Source: Nitrospirota bacterium (GTDB lineage: Bacteria; Nitrospirota; Nitrospiria; Nitrospirales; Nitrospiraceae). From it: a DNA stretch of 22,231 nucleotides. The position numbers and the translations under genes are program-made. Shown here piece by piece: positions 6,692 to 14,160 of the stretch. Under the pieces are notes generated by a model. The model did not search any database. It saw only the letters and a list, made by a program, of their open reading frames with translations, and was not told where the DNA came from. The stretch lies in the NCBI GenBank assembly GCA_016222925.1, contig JACRQB010000186.1, positions 1-22,231 on the forward strand, written 5' to 3'. Each line of letters begins with the position of its first letter. Position 1 is the first letter of the stretch.

Positions 6692-7900
6692 TTAGTACGG
6701 AAAGTCGAGCCCGGCAAAAATGACTCCGCCTTCCTTACTGAACCCATAATCAATCCGTCCCACAACATTGGGCCGGATGATCCCCCGAAAACCAATGCCT
6801 GGGGTAATACGATAGTCTTTGAAACTCACATTCTTAAATGAGTTAAAAACTTGTCCGGTATCGATGAATGGTGCGATTTCAAAATCCGCCATGACACCGG
6901 CCAGACGCGTACGTACGATATGAATCCGCTCTTCAACACTGAACGCAATCAGTTGCTTATCGATGTATCGGTCTACGCCAAAGCCACGCAGGTTGTTCTG
7001 TCCCCCTAACGAGCTCTGTTCGAAAAACGGGACATCTGAGCCGAGCGTGGCTTGCAGATCTCCACGGATCACCAAAATCGCCCGTTTCGATTCACTCGCA
7101 AACATCTTTTTGATCTCGAGACCATACCGAGAATACAGAGGGTCGGCGCCATTTTTAAAGTTATAGTTCAGTTCGGCGTACGCCGTAATCGCCATCCCAT
7201 CTGTGGGAGTCACTAAGTTGTTTCGCGTATCATAATGAAAACTGATCCGCTGGCCGAGAATCGTCGCCCCTCCCACACCTGGGGCATCGGGAAACAGATC
7301 TCCGGAAAAGGGAAGTTCCGTGGCACCCTGCTGAATCGACTGCATGTGCCGAAGTCGTTGGCTCACGGCGATCTGCGTTACTTCGTTGGCATAGACACCG
7401 AATTTCCAGTTCAATCGTGTCTCCGAAGCCGTGTAGTTCGACTCATCCTCCTTGATCGTGGTCGGCCCAAGCCCGAAAAATCGCACCGTGGCATTTTTGA
7501 AATGCGTGGCACTAAACCCGATGCTGTACCGTCCATTACTAAAACCAGGATCCACATAACTCAACAAGAACTTTCGCTCGATCCGCTCCGTCCAGGAGGC
7601 AATACCTCGGAGCTCCTTTCCACCCGGCTCGTAACGGAACAGATTGACGGTTCCCCGAGTACCAACGATCGTGTTGTACACCACCATCGGCGCAACCAAG
7701 TATTTGAGGTCCCCATCCGGTCCCGTCATCAGCGCGGGCACAATCAGCCCAAAATCGCTACCGTCATTCCGACTGGTGCTGATCGCTGGGATGGGGAAGT
7801 ACTGCGTATCTGCCTGGGCTCGGTCAAGAAAGAACGGGCACACACTCCCGAACAAGGCAAGAATGAGAGCAAGAACAAGGCTACGCATACACGTATTCAT
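6692..7900 (-). CDS. Omp85/BamA-TamA family outer-membrane beta-barrel without POTRA domains
   Basis: The 402-residue product starts with a signal peptide (about residues 1-30, ending AQA). The rest is amphipathic beta-strand sequence typical of the bacterial surface antigen (D15/Omp85) barrel: FFGLGPTTI at 141-149, a YDTRNN-x-P-x-x-G stretch near 223-235, and the loop-6 motif LRGF at 304-307. There is no room for POTRA repeats between signal peptide and barrel, unlike BamA (about 800 residues). The C-terminus ends LDFPY, with Tyr instead of the usual Phe. The ATG at 7900 lies 16 bases after the mlaC stop and has GGA nearby; ATG at 7888 is an alternative. Further in-frame codons upstream overlap mlaC and would place sequence ahead of the signal peptide, so they are unlikely. 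As last gene of the operon it may be the outer-membrane end of the lipid route, in the place MlaA takes in E. coli; this role is inferred. Confidence 0.85.
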   Translation of the reverse strand: MNTCMRSLVLALILALFGSVCPFFLDRAQADTQYFPIPAISTSRNDGSDFGLIVPALMTGPDGDLKYLVAPMVVYNTIVGTRGTVNLFRYEPGGKELRGIASWTERIERKFLLSYVDPGFSNGRYSIGFSATHFKNATVRFFGLGPTTIKEDESNYTASETRLNWKFGVYANEVTQIAVSQRLRHMQSIQQGATELPFSGDLFPDAPGVGGATILGQRISFHYDTRNNLVTPTDGMAITAYAELNYNFKNGADPLYSRYGLEIKKMFASESKRAILVIRGDLQATLGSDVPFFEQSSLGGQNNLRGFGVDRYIDKQLIAFSVEERIHIVRTRLAGVMADFEIAPFIDTGQVFNSFKNVSFKDYRITPGIGFRGIIRPNVVGRIDYGFSKEGGVIFAGLDFPY

Positions 7901-7916
7901 GATTCCGCAAACGACG

Positions 7917-8558
7917 TTATGGCGCCTTGAGCTTGTCGGATTTTTTGCGGAGCTGATCGACGAGATCTGAATAAGAAGAGGCACGGAGAATCTTCGTGAA
8001 CTGCCCACGATAGTTGTTTACCAGACTGACCCCATCCACTACGACGTCATAGACTCGCCAATCATTTGCCTTGTTGATCAAGCGATAATCAAGTGGAATC
8101 TCCGTTTTTCCTGAAAGCACTTTGGTCCTGACTTCCGCGTACTCTTTCTCCGTTCGCTCATTGAGATACTGCACGCCTTCACCGGAATAGGTTTCAACCT
8201 TATCCGCGTACGAATTGGTCAGCACCGTCTGAAAGAGATCGACAAATTCCTGTTTTTGCTGATCAGTCAGCTGGTTCCAGGGAGCTCCAAGCGCCCGTCT
8301 GGACATTTCCGTATAGTCAAATCGAGCTGATACCACCTTCTCAAGTAGGTGTCGGCGCTCCTCGGTCTTCTCCGGTTGCTTGAGTTCCTTTTCCTTGACG
8401 ATACGGAGCACTTCATCGATCGTCGATTTCATAGAATCGGTAGGAGGCCCCGCATACCCTGGTACCGCCACCACTCCGATGCAGATGACCATCATGAACA
8501 CCGCGAACCACGAGCTGCCGCCTCTCCACTCAGTCCACGTATTCCTGATTGCTATCAT
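7917..8558 (-). CDS. mlaC: MlaC/Ttg2D-family periplasmic lipid carrier (HpnM-like by context)
   Basis: The 213-residue product has an N-terminal signal or anchor (hydrophobic stretch about 17-35, cleavage possible at GYA/GPP), followed by the MlaC/Ttg2 tolerance domain. Family-typical pieces include FDYTEMSRRALG, WNQLTDQQKQEFVDLFQ and WRVYDVVVDGVSLVNNYR. MlaC ferries phospholipids through the periplasm between an outer-membrane partner and the MlaFED complex. HpnM, encoded in many hopanoid clusters, belongs to the same superfamily, so with shc and hpnG on the transcript this copy may carry hopanoids. The sequence alone cannot separate MlaC from HpnM. The ATG at 8558 is preceded by GGAGAGAGGGG, a usable ribosome binding site. 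It begins 69 bases after the mlaD stop and ends 16 bases before the barrel gene. Confidence 0.88.
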   Translation of the reverse strand: MIAIRNTWTEWRGGSSWFAVFMMVICIGVVAVPGYAGPPTDSMKSTIDEVLRIVKEKELKQPEKTEERRHLLEKVVSARFDYTEMSRRALGAPWNQLTDQQKQEFVDLFQTVLTNSYADKVETYSGEGVQYLNERTEKEYAEVRTKVLSGKTEIPLDYRLINKANDWRVYDVVVDGVSLVNNYRGQFTKILRASSYSDLVDQLRKKSDKLKAP

Positions 8559-8627
8559 CGCGCCCCTCTCTCCGACACCAATATATTCATATTCGTCTTT
8601 CCCGCCACACCCAACAGACAGGTCCGG

Positions 8628-9071
8628 TTAGTTGACCTTACCATGAACATATTGACTCACCAACTCCTCTAAGTCGAGGCCCGATTCCGTATCACGAATG
8701 GCATCTCCCGGCTTCAGAGGGTCTCCTCCTCCTCCTGGCGAGAGCGCGAGGTATTTTTCACCGATGATCCCTCTAGTTTTAATCGAGGCGATGGTATCGG
8801 AATAAAGCTTCGTCCCATTTTGAACCGCCAGCCTCACCATCGCCCGGTCCTCTTTCAGTCTGATTGCCTTGACTCGACCCACTTCCACGCCGGCAACCTC
8901 CACAGCTGCTCCGGACTTCAGCCCTGTGGCTGAATTGAACAGCGCATCCACTTCGTAGACATCTCCCCCGATGAGTTCCAACTTGCCGAGTTTCATCGAG
9001 AGATAGCCCAAACAGACAATCCCGACCAGCACGAAGACCCCGACGATCAGCTCCAATCTGCTTTTCTCCAT
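8628..9071 (-). CDS. mlaD: MlaD-like MCE-domain protein
   Basis: The 147-residue product has a single N-terminal membrane segment (about residues 8-26, after MEKSRLEL) and one MCE domain (about 38-116) with the family features ATGLKSGAAVEVAGVEVG and TRGIIGEKYLALSPG. MlaD forms a periplasmic hexameric ring on the MlaE permease through which lipid passes. At 147 residues it is shorter than E. coli MlaD (183) and lacks most of its C-terminal tail. The ATG at 9071 follows GAGGAG with about 8 bases of spacing and is 12 bases after the mlaF stop. The context in a hopanoid operon suggests that hopanoids or associated lipids may be among its substrates. Confidence 0.92.
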   Translation of the reverse strand: MEKSRLELIVGVFVLVGIVCLGYLSMKLGKLELIGGDVYEVDALFNSATGLKSGAAVEVAGVEVGRVKAIRLKEDRAMVRLAVQNGTKLYSDTIASIKTRGIIGEKYLALSPGGGGDPLKPGDAIRDTESGLDLEELVSQYVHGKVN

Positions 9072-9083
9072 TATGGAACTCCT

Positions 9084-9842
9084 CTAGCCCGCGGGCACCA
9101 CCTTAGAGAGCGGCATCGCCCCACCAACTGAAATGAATTCTCTGATTTCAGGATCGGACGTCCGTTGAAATTCTGCCGGCGCTGCCATCACGGCTATTTT
9201 CCCACGTTTCAACATCGCGACATAATCCGAAATCCCGAATATCTCTGGAATCTCATGGCTCACCATCACGGCGGTAAACCCAAACTTCCGCTGCATGCTT
9301 GTAATCAGATCGTGGATTGACTTGGCCATGAGCGGATCGAGCCCCGTCGTCGGCTCATCGAAGAGAATAATCTGCGGTTGCATTACCAACGCGCGGGCCA
9401 GGCCGGCTCGTTTCCGCATGCCCCCGCTCAATTCCGCTGGAAATTTGTGTCCCATTCCCGCCAAACCTACCTGTTCCAGCTTTTCATCGACACGGCTGGT
9501 CACATCCTGCCCTTTCATTCGAAGTCGTTCTCTGAGCGGAAACGCCACATTTTCGAAGACCGTCAGTGAATCGAACAGCGCCGCGCCCTGAAACAACATC
9601 GCGAACCGTTTGCGCACTTCGTTGAGTGCATGGCCGCGGAGCCGAGAAATCTCGACTCCATCGACCCACACTTCTCCGGAGTCAGGCTGGAGCAAGCCGA
9701 TCATGTGCTTCAGCAACACGCTCTTGCCTTCCCCACTGCGTCCAATGATCGTCGTGAGTTTGCCTTCTGGTACGTCAAGGTCGATACCTCGCAGCACCGG
9801 TTGTCCTCCCAACATCTTTGTCACACCGACGAGCTTCAGCAT
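9084..9842 (-). CDS. mlaF: MlaF-like ABC transporter ATPase
   Basis: This is the cytoplasmic ATPase that powers the MCE lipid transporter. The 252 residues contain a complete set of ABC motifs: Walker A GRSGEGKS (34-41), Q-loop Q85, signature LSGGM (138-142) in the form LSGGMRKRAGLARAL, Walker B with D-loop LFDEPTTGLDP (160-170) and switch histidine H196 in MVSHE. The signature with MRKR is the form usual in the MlaF/Ttg2A group. The ATG at 9842 starts two bases after the mlaE stop (TAA-CC-ATG) and has no Shine-Dalgarno sequence, so it probably depends on translational coupling to mlaE. No MlaB-like STAS protein is encoded nearby. Confidence 0.95.
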   Translation of the reverse strand: MLKLVGVTKMLGGQPVLRGIDLDVPEGKLTTIIGRSGEGKSVLLKHMIGLLQPDSGEVWVDGVEISRLRGHALNEVRKRFAMLFQGAALFDSLTVFENVAFPLRERLRMKGQDVTSRVDEKLEQVGLAGMGHKFPAELSGGMRKRAGLARALVMQPQIILFDEPTTGLDPLMAKSIHDLITSMQRKFGFTAVMVSHEIPEIFGISDYVAMLKRGKIAVMAAPAEFQRTSDPEIREFISVGGAMPLSKVVPAG

Positions 9843-9844
9843 GG

Positions 9845-10612
9845 TTACATAAACAATGATGTCAGGAAATAGTCCCAGATGAGAATCAAGACCGACGACA
9901 ACACGACCGCCTCTGTCGTGGCGGTGCCAAGCCCCTCGGCACTCATCTTGGTGTAAAAGCCTTTATAGCAACAGACCCAGCTCACGATCAGACCAAAACT
10001 AACAGACTTGAGAATGCCGCCATAGACATCTTTCCATTCCACCGCGGACTCGATGGAGTTCCAATACGAACCAGCATTCACACCAAGCAGTTCCACCCCG
10101 ACCAGATGGCCTCCATAGATTCCCACCACGTCGAAGATGGCTACCAACAGAGGCACACCGATCAACCCGGCGACGAGTTTCGGAGTAATCAGGTATTGGA
10201 GCGGATTGATGGCCATCGTGTCGAGCGCATCGATCTGCTCCGTGATCCGCATGATACCAATCTCCGCCGTGATCGCGGAACCAGCGCGCGCCGTCACCAT
10301 GAGCGCAGCCAAGACCGGCCCAAGCTCGCGAATCATGCTGATCGCAACCGCCGAACCCAACAGTCCTTCAGACCCAAACTTTCGTAATGTATAGTAACCT
10401 TGCAGCGCCAGAACCATCCCGGTAAAGGCGGCCGTCAGCACGACAACAAACGTCGACTTGTAGCCGATGAAGTGAAGTTGCTTGATGATTTGCATGCCCC
10501 GTAGCGGCGGACGTGCCAACCAGGCGAAGGATGCCACCATGAAGATCAGCATCCGACCCATTTCCGCCACATAGGCAAGGGCCCATCGGCCCATGAGTGC
10601 GAGTAGCGTCAT
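9845..10612 (-). CDS. mlaE: MlaE-like ABC permease
   Basis: This is the inner-membrane permease of the MCE transporter, 255 residues with about five or six hydrophobic segments. It carries the family stretch IRELGPVLAALMVTARAGSA followed by ITAEIGIMRITEQIDAL, the most conserved part of the MlaE/TrbA family. The start is set at the ATG at 10612 because it lies two bases after the hpnG stop (TGA-CC-ATG) and gives the usual family length. The open frame extends back to 10783, but those residues are polar, proline-rich and overlap hpnG, so they are most likely not translated. There is no ribosome binding site at normal spacing, which again points to coupling with the gene in front. Confidence 0.93.
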   Translation of the reverse strand: MTLLALMGRWALAYVAEMGRMLIFMVASFAWLARPPLRGMQIIKQLHFIGYKSTFVVVLTAAFTGMVLALQGYYTLRKFGSEGLLGSAVAISMIRELGPVLAALMVTARAGSAITAEIGIMRITEQIDALDTMAINPLQYLITPKLVAGLIGVPLLVAIFDVVGIYGGHLVGVELLGVNAGSYWNSIESAVEWKDVYGGILKSVSFGLIVSWVCCYKGFYTKMSAEGLGTATTEAVVLSSVLILIWDYFLTSLFM

Positions 10613-10614
10613 GG

Positions 10615-11442
10615 TCAAATCGGTGAGAGTGCCTTCTTCGGTCGGTCGGTCGCCATCGCTGCCACATAGCTCCGGAAAAAGGCCGTCAAGGCCTCTGCTG
10701 CGACCAGACTCTGTCGACGGAGCCGGCCAAGACCCAAGAGGCATGAAGGGGAAGCCAAGATCGTCTCGATCCCTTTCAGCCACCCAGTGGGCCTGAGAAA
10801 CAGATTGAAGTCAAGTGGAAGATCTTCGTCCAGACGATCCGACACGGATCGGATGATCACAAAGGGAACCTGCGCCCGTTGTGCTTGGGCAGCCAAAGCG
10901 GAACTTTCCATGTCGAGGCCGATGGCCTGAGTGCTCAACGCAAACTGTTGCTTTTCTCGGGCACTGCCAATTATGTGATCAGTCGAGACAAACCGCCCGA
11001 TGTGTTCGGACGGCACCAGAGTCTCGACAGACGTCACGGCGAGGTCCCGTTCATCACCCGGCACATCAAGAACCTCTGACGGCTCGTCGCCATGATTCCT
11101 GCGATACACCACTTCACGACCGACCAAGAGTGCCCCGATATCCGCTGCAATGAGCGCACAGGCAAATCCCGTCGACACCACAAGGCTGAACGATTGGTTG
11201 TCAAGCAATTGGGCGGCGCTTCGCCCCGCTTTTTCAAGACCGACGCCGGTTTGAGCTAGCCAATATTCCCTGTCGCCTACAGTGCACACAAAAACAGTGC
11301 GACCACCGACTCGCCGCTCAGCGCCAGGAGGGAACGCCGACTGAACGGCGCTCATTTCCCAAGGGGTAGCGGCAAAAATGGCGATTCGTTTCGATGGCAC
11401 AGCACCAGATACGCGCGGGGAAAGAGAATCGGCGTAGGTCAA
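10615..11442 (-). CDS. hpnG: HpnG, hopanoid-associated nucleoside phosphorylase
   Basis: HpnG removes adenine from adenosylhopane, giving (phospho)ribosylhopane on the way to bacteriohopanetetrol. The 275-residue product belongs to the MTA/SAH nucleosidase and purine nucleoside phosphorylase superfamily: IAIFAATPWEMSAV near the N-terminus, TGVGLEKAG about residue 65-73, and GLDMESSALAAQA, the Met-Glu nucleoside-binding motif. The start is uncertain. The TTG at 11442 overlaps the shc stop (TTGA); GTG sixteen codons in (11397) would begin just before the first beta strand. Neither has a clear ribosome binding site, so coupling to shc is likely. It leads into mlaE with a two-base gap, which ties the hopanoid enzymes to the transport genes. 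Confidence 0.9.
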   Translation of the reverse strand: MTYADSLSPRVSGAVPSKRIAIFAATPWEMSAVQSAFPPGAERRVGGRTVFVCTVGDREYWLAQTGVGLEKAGRSAAQLLDNQSFSLVVSTGFACALIAADIGALLVGREVVYRRNHGDEPSEVLDVPGDERDLAVTSVETLVPSEHIGRFVSTDHIIGSAREKQQFALSTQAIGLDMESSALAAQAQRAQVPFVIIRSVSDRLDEDLPLDFNLFLRPTGWLKGIETILASPSCLLGLGRLRRQSLVAAEALTAFFRSYVAAMATDRPKKALSPI

Positions 11443-13331
11443 TGCTCGGACCGATACAAGTCAGTTCCTTGAATGTGATGACGAAGTTCGTCGGCCCGTA
11501 TCTTCCCACGGGAACGGAGATTACGGTACATCGCTAGAGCCCACAGGGGGAAATACTGGCAATACCAATGATACCGAAGATAAAACACGCGTGGAAACCC
11601 CGTGCCGGTATGACTAATTTCACCCCACGAGCCATCCTTCATCTGCCAACGAAGGAGAAACTGCACCCCACGCGCAACGCTGAAGGAATCAACCGCACCA
11701 GCCGACATCAGCGCCATCAACGCCCATGCGGTTTGTGAGGGTGTGCTCTCCCCTTTGCCGTGAACCTCACCATCGTCCCTATAGGAGAGACAAGACTCAC
11801 CCCACCCACCATCAGGATTCTGTTTTGATTCCAACCAAGCAACCGCTCGACGAATATACGGCGCCGAGAGATCTTCCCCGATGGCCCTGAGTCCTGCTAA
11901 GACAGACCACGTCCCGTAGATATAATTGACGCCCCAGCGTCCGTACCAACTGCCATCTTCCTCCTGCTCTTTCTTGAGAAACGCCAGTGCTGGTCCGGCA
12001 GCTGGATGAGTCTTGTCGTATCCCAATGCCCCGAGCATTTCCAGACAACGCCCGGCCAAATCAGAGGTACTGGGGTCCAAGAGCGCTTTATGATCGGCGA
12101 AGGGGATATAGTTGAAGACGACTCGGTTGTTATCTTTATCATAGGCACCCCAGCCGCCGTCGGATCCCTGCATCGCCAAGACCCAGCGCATCCCGCGGCC
12201 AATAGACTTGTTCAGCTCGTCCTCATGACCGGGAATCTTCAATTTAGAGAGCGCCATGATGACCACAGCGGAATCGTCGACATCCGGATACGATTCATTC
12301 TCGAACTGGAAGTACCATCCACCTGGTTCCGCGTTCGGGGAAGAGATGATCCAGTCACCGACAGCCTTGGTTTGCCGGGACATGAGATACCGGCCTGCTT
12401 TTTGGAGCACTGGATGATCCTGCGGCACTCCCGCTTCAACCAGCGCATTCATAAGCAACGCGGTATCCCAAATAGGAGAAAAACAGGGCTGGAGATGGAG
12501 AGTGGGAACGGACTCACCATCGACCATCGTGGAATCGTAGACTTCCAACGCCTCGATCTCGCGAAGCGCCTTGACGACCAGGGGATCATTGGCATCGTAC
12601 CCTAAGCATTGAAGTGCCATGATGGAGTTAGCCATCGCCGGATAGATGGCACCGAGTCCGCCGGCCCCTTTGAGGTGATCCACCATCCAGCAAGCGGCTT
12701 TGTGCAGCGCTTTTTCCCGTAACGCCCGCATGGGCATCCGATCATACAGTTTCAGCATCACATCTAATGCCACGAAGAAGTTATGCGGGGTGAACCAGGC
12801 CTGATCCTTGTTGAACGGAGGGTATTTCCAATAGCGAACCTCCTGGCGCGGGATGGGGTACAACTCATCGATGCCTTGTTCACGTGGGATCCGGCAGACC
12901 GGGCGATGCGCAAATACAATGAGTAAGGGAATCAGCACGGCCCGGGACCAATACGAGATCGCATAGATACTGAAGTAGAACTTCTTCGGCAACAACATCA
13001 GTTCGACGGGCATATGGGGAACACCTTCCCAATCATACTGATCGAACAGGGCCAGCGTAATTTTTGTAAACACGTTGGCTTGCAGAACACCGCCCATGGC
13101 CAGAATCCGCTCTTTTGCCCGCACCATGAACGGTTCGTCCGCCGACACCCCGCATAACTTAAGTGCAAAATATGCTTTGACTGATGCGCTGATCTCCGCA
13201 GGGCCACCATAATAAATCGGCCATCCACCGTCCTGCAGTTGTGTCGCCTGGAGATATCGGACAGCCTTCACCTCTCGGTCAGGATCGACCCGATCGAGAA
13301 ACCGACGCAGCATGACGTATTCAGAGGTCAT
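11439..13331 (-). CDS. shc: Squalene-hopene cyclase, main reading frame, lacking the usual N-terminal QW segment
   Basis: Shc cyclises squalene to hopene/hopanol and is a monotopic inner-membrane enzyme. This 630-residue frame has the acid motif DVDD at 350-353 (SYPDVDDSAVV), several QW repeats (QLQDGGW 31-37, QGSDGGWGAYD, QEEDGSWYGRWG, QNPDGGWGE, QMKDGSWGE) and the C-terminal GTGFPRVFYL stretch. Its first residues, MTSEYVMLRRFL, align with residues about 42 onwards of A. acidocaldarius Shc, where MEAEYVLL follows the first QW motif. The normal 40 or so preceding residues are therefore missing from this frame, and a TGA two codons upstream of the ATG rules out an in-frame extension. The ATG overlaps the stop of a 41-codon ORF (ATGA) and has no ribosome binding site. 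The catalytic core looks intact; whether the enzyme works without the N-terminal part is open. Confidence 0.93.
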   Translation of the reverse strand: MTSEYVMLRRFLDRVDPDREVKAVRYLQATQLQDGGWPIYYGGPAEISASVKAYFALKLCGVSADEPFMVRAKERILAMGGVLQANVFTKITLALFDQYDWEGVPHMPVELMLLPKKFYFSIYAISYWSRAVLIPLLIVFAHRPVCRIPREQGIDELYPIPRQEVRYWKYPPFNKDQAWFTPHNFFVALDVMLKLYDRMPMRALREKALHKAACWMVDHLKGAGGLGAIYPAMANSIMALQCLGYDANDPLVVKALREIEALEVYDSTMVDGESVPTLHLQPCFSPIWDTALLMNALVEAGVPQDHPVLQKAGRYLMSRQTKAVGDWIISSPNAEPGGWYFQFENESYPDVDDSAVVIMALSKLKIPGHEDELNKSIGRGMRWVLAMQGSDGGWGAYDKDNNRVVFNYIPFADHKALLDPSTSDLAGRCLEMLGALGYDKTHPAAGPALAFLKKEQEEDGSWYGRWGVNYIYGTWSVLAGLRAIGEDLSAPYIRRAVAWLESKQNPDGGWGESCLSYRDDGEVHGKGESTPSQTAWALMALMSAGAVDSFSVARGVQFLLRWQMKDGSWGEISHTGTGFPRVFYLRYHWYCQYFPLWALAMYRNLRSRGKIRADELRHHIQGTDLYRSEH

Positions 13332-13453
13332 TTGTCAGAAACCAACCGAAGCGATGCGACAGGAGTCAACTCCGTAGCAGGATCGAGTCGCCCTTGAACA
13401 GTCGAGAGCAGGCTGTCAGAGAGGCGGTTGAACAACGCCTTGATGATATTCAT
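13328..13453 (-). CDS. 41-codon ORF upstream of shc, probable detached N-terminus of Shc
   Basis: The frame begins at ATG 13453 (MNIIKALFNRLSDSLLS) and ends at a TGA overlapping the shc ATG. Its sequence is of the kind that precedes the first helix of many long bacterial Shc proteins, although I infer this and cannot align it here. Between its last residues (LRLVSDK) and the MTSEYV of the main frame, the QW-containing stretch of about 30-40 residues is absent. One extra A at the junction would fuse the two frames to 671 residues, still lacking that stretch. The ORF has only a weak ribosome binding site but overlaps the end of a short leader ORF, also by ATGA. It could be a coupled leader, a frame-shifted N-terminus, or the sign of an assembly error. 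Confidence 0.5.
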   Translation of the reverse strand: MNIIKALFNRLSDSLLSTVQGRLDPATELTPVASLRLVSDK

Positions 13454-13503
13454 GAATCTTTATGACTTGACCGACAGGACTGAGGAGGGTGAAAGACCGG
13501 CAT
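13450..13503 (-). CDS. Possible 17-codon leader peptide of the shc operon
   Basis: The ORF begins at ATG 13503 (MPVFHPPQ...) and ends TCATGA, overlapping the ATG at 13453. GAAGGGAG at 13515-13522 lies 11 bases upstream, a long but usable spacing, and is the best ribosome binding site in the leader. It is 50 bases after the predicted transcription start. It would be the first link of a chain of stop-start overlaps into shc. No attenuation signature such as repeated codons is visible. Confidence 0.3.
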   Translation of the reverse strand: MPVFHPPQSCRSSHKDS

Positions 13504-13560
13504 CTTGCAATGGTCTCCCTTCGTAAACCTTTTCAATACTCCCTGTAGATACCCCGAAGG

Positions 13561-13589
13561 CTTATAACAGACGATTTGAAACGAGTCAA
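13561..13589 (-). promoter_or_regulatory. Promoter of the shc-hpnG-mla-barrel operon
   Basis: On the minus strand TTGACT (13584-13589) is followed after exactly 17 bases by TATAAG (13561-13566). Both hexamers are close to the sigma70 consensus. It is the only strong promoter seen ahead of shc, and the downstream genes through the barrel at 6692 have gaps of at most 69 bases, so one transcript of about 6.9 kb is likely. Confidence 0.75.
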
Positions 13590-13627
13590 GCGAGTGGTGG
13601 GAGAAGTGCCTGAAGTATCTATATTTT

Positions 13628-13996
13628 TTATCGGTATAGGCGATTGAGAACACCGCTTCTACCGTATCCATAACTGAACGTCGCGGCGTTACTAAGCCCA
13701 TTGATGACTTCTGAGAGAAACGTCACCACTCTTCTACCACCAAAGTTACAAGGATTAGGTAACCAGCCCAGCCTGCACGGATCCACCGCTGTGGGTAATA
13801 CTGCGGTCAGTGTCAGTGAGAGAGTGGAGCGACCTTGCAATTCACGCCGTTCAAGGCCAGCCCCCCAACCGGCACGATCACTGGGCCGATTGTGGCTCCC
13901 GTCAGGACTTGCGTCATAATCGTCGTGGCGGAGAGAGAGTCACGGCCAATACATCGCTGAGCCTGAGACAGAGGTTCCGATCTTGCTAGTATTCAC
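13628..13996 (-). pseudogene. Possible decayed coding region (low confidence)
   Basis: Three short minus-strand frames follow each other: VNTSKIGTSVSGS from GTG 13996, then SATTIMTQVLTGATIGPVIV with VPVGGLALNGVNCKVAPL (to about 13815), then LTLTAVLPTAVDP onwards to 13628. They look protein-like and would join if two extra bases were removed at CT-rich spots (for example the CTCTCTCT near 13936). This could be a frameshifted gene for a small secreted or surface protein, or a chance effect. I recognise no family. Confidence 0.22.
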
Positions 13997-14160
13997 CTTG
14001 TCTTCCGGCAGAAGCGGATCGTGATTCCTTGGGATGACTGATTCTGGTTCGACTGATGACTTATGCTGCCATTCTCAACATAGCCTCATCGGGGACATTA
14101 TGGGTGTGGGCCAGAAAAAGACGGGCGCAGGAAACTAATGAAGGCAAGACGGGGAAAAGG

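Noticed and set aside
7901..8008. N-terminal extension of the Omp85-like barrel by 36 residues
   Set aside because: It overlaps the mlaC end and would bury the clear signal peptide behind a non-signal sequence.
10613..10783. N-terminal extension of MlaE by 57 residues
   Set aside because: It overlaps the hpnG coding end, is polar and proline-rich, and the ATG two bases after the hpnG stop gives the usual family length.
13701..13919. Plus-strand ORF of 72 codons
   Set aside because: No ribosome binding site and composition rich in Pro, Arg and Ser with no protein-like pattern; the other strand is more protein-like.
14041..14070. GGTTCGACT resembling a tRNA T-loop
   Set aside because: The flanking bases do not pair as a T-stem and no anticodon or acceptor stem is found around it.
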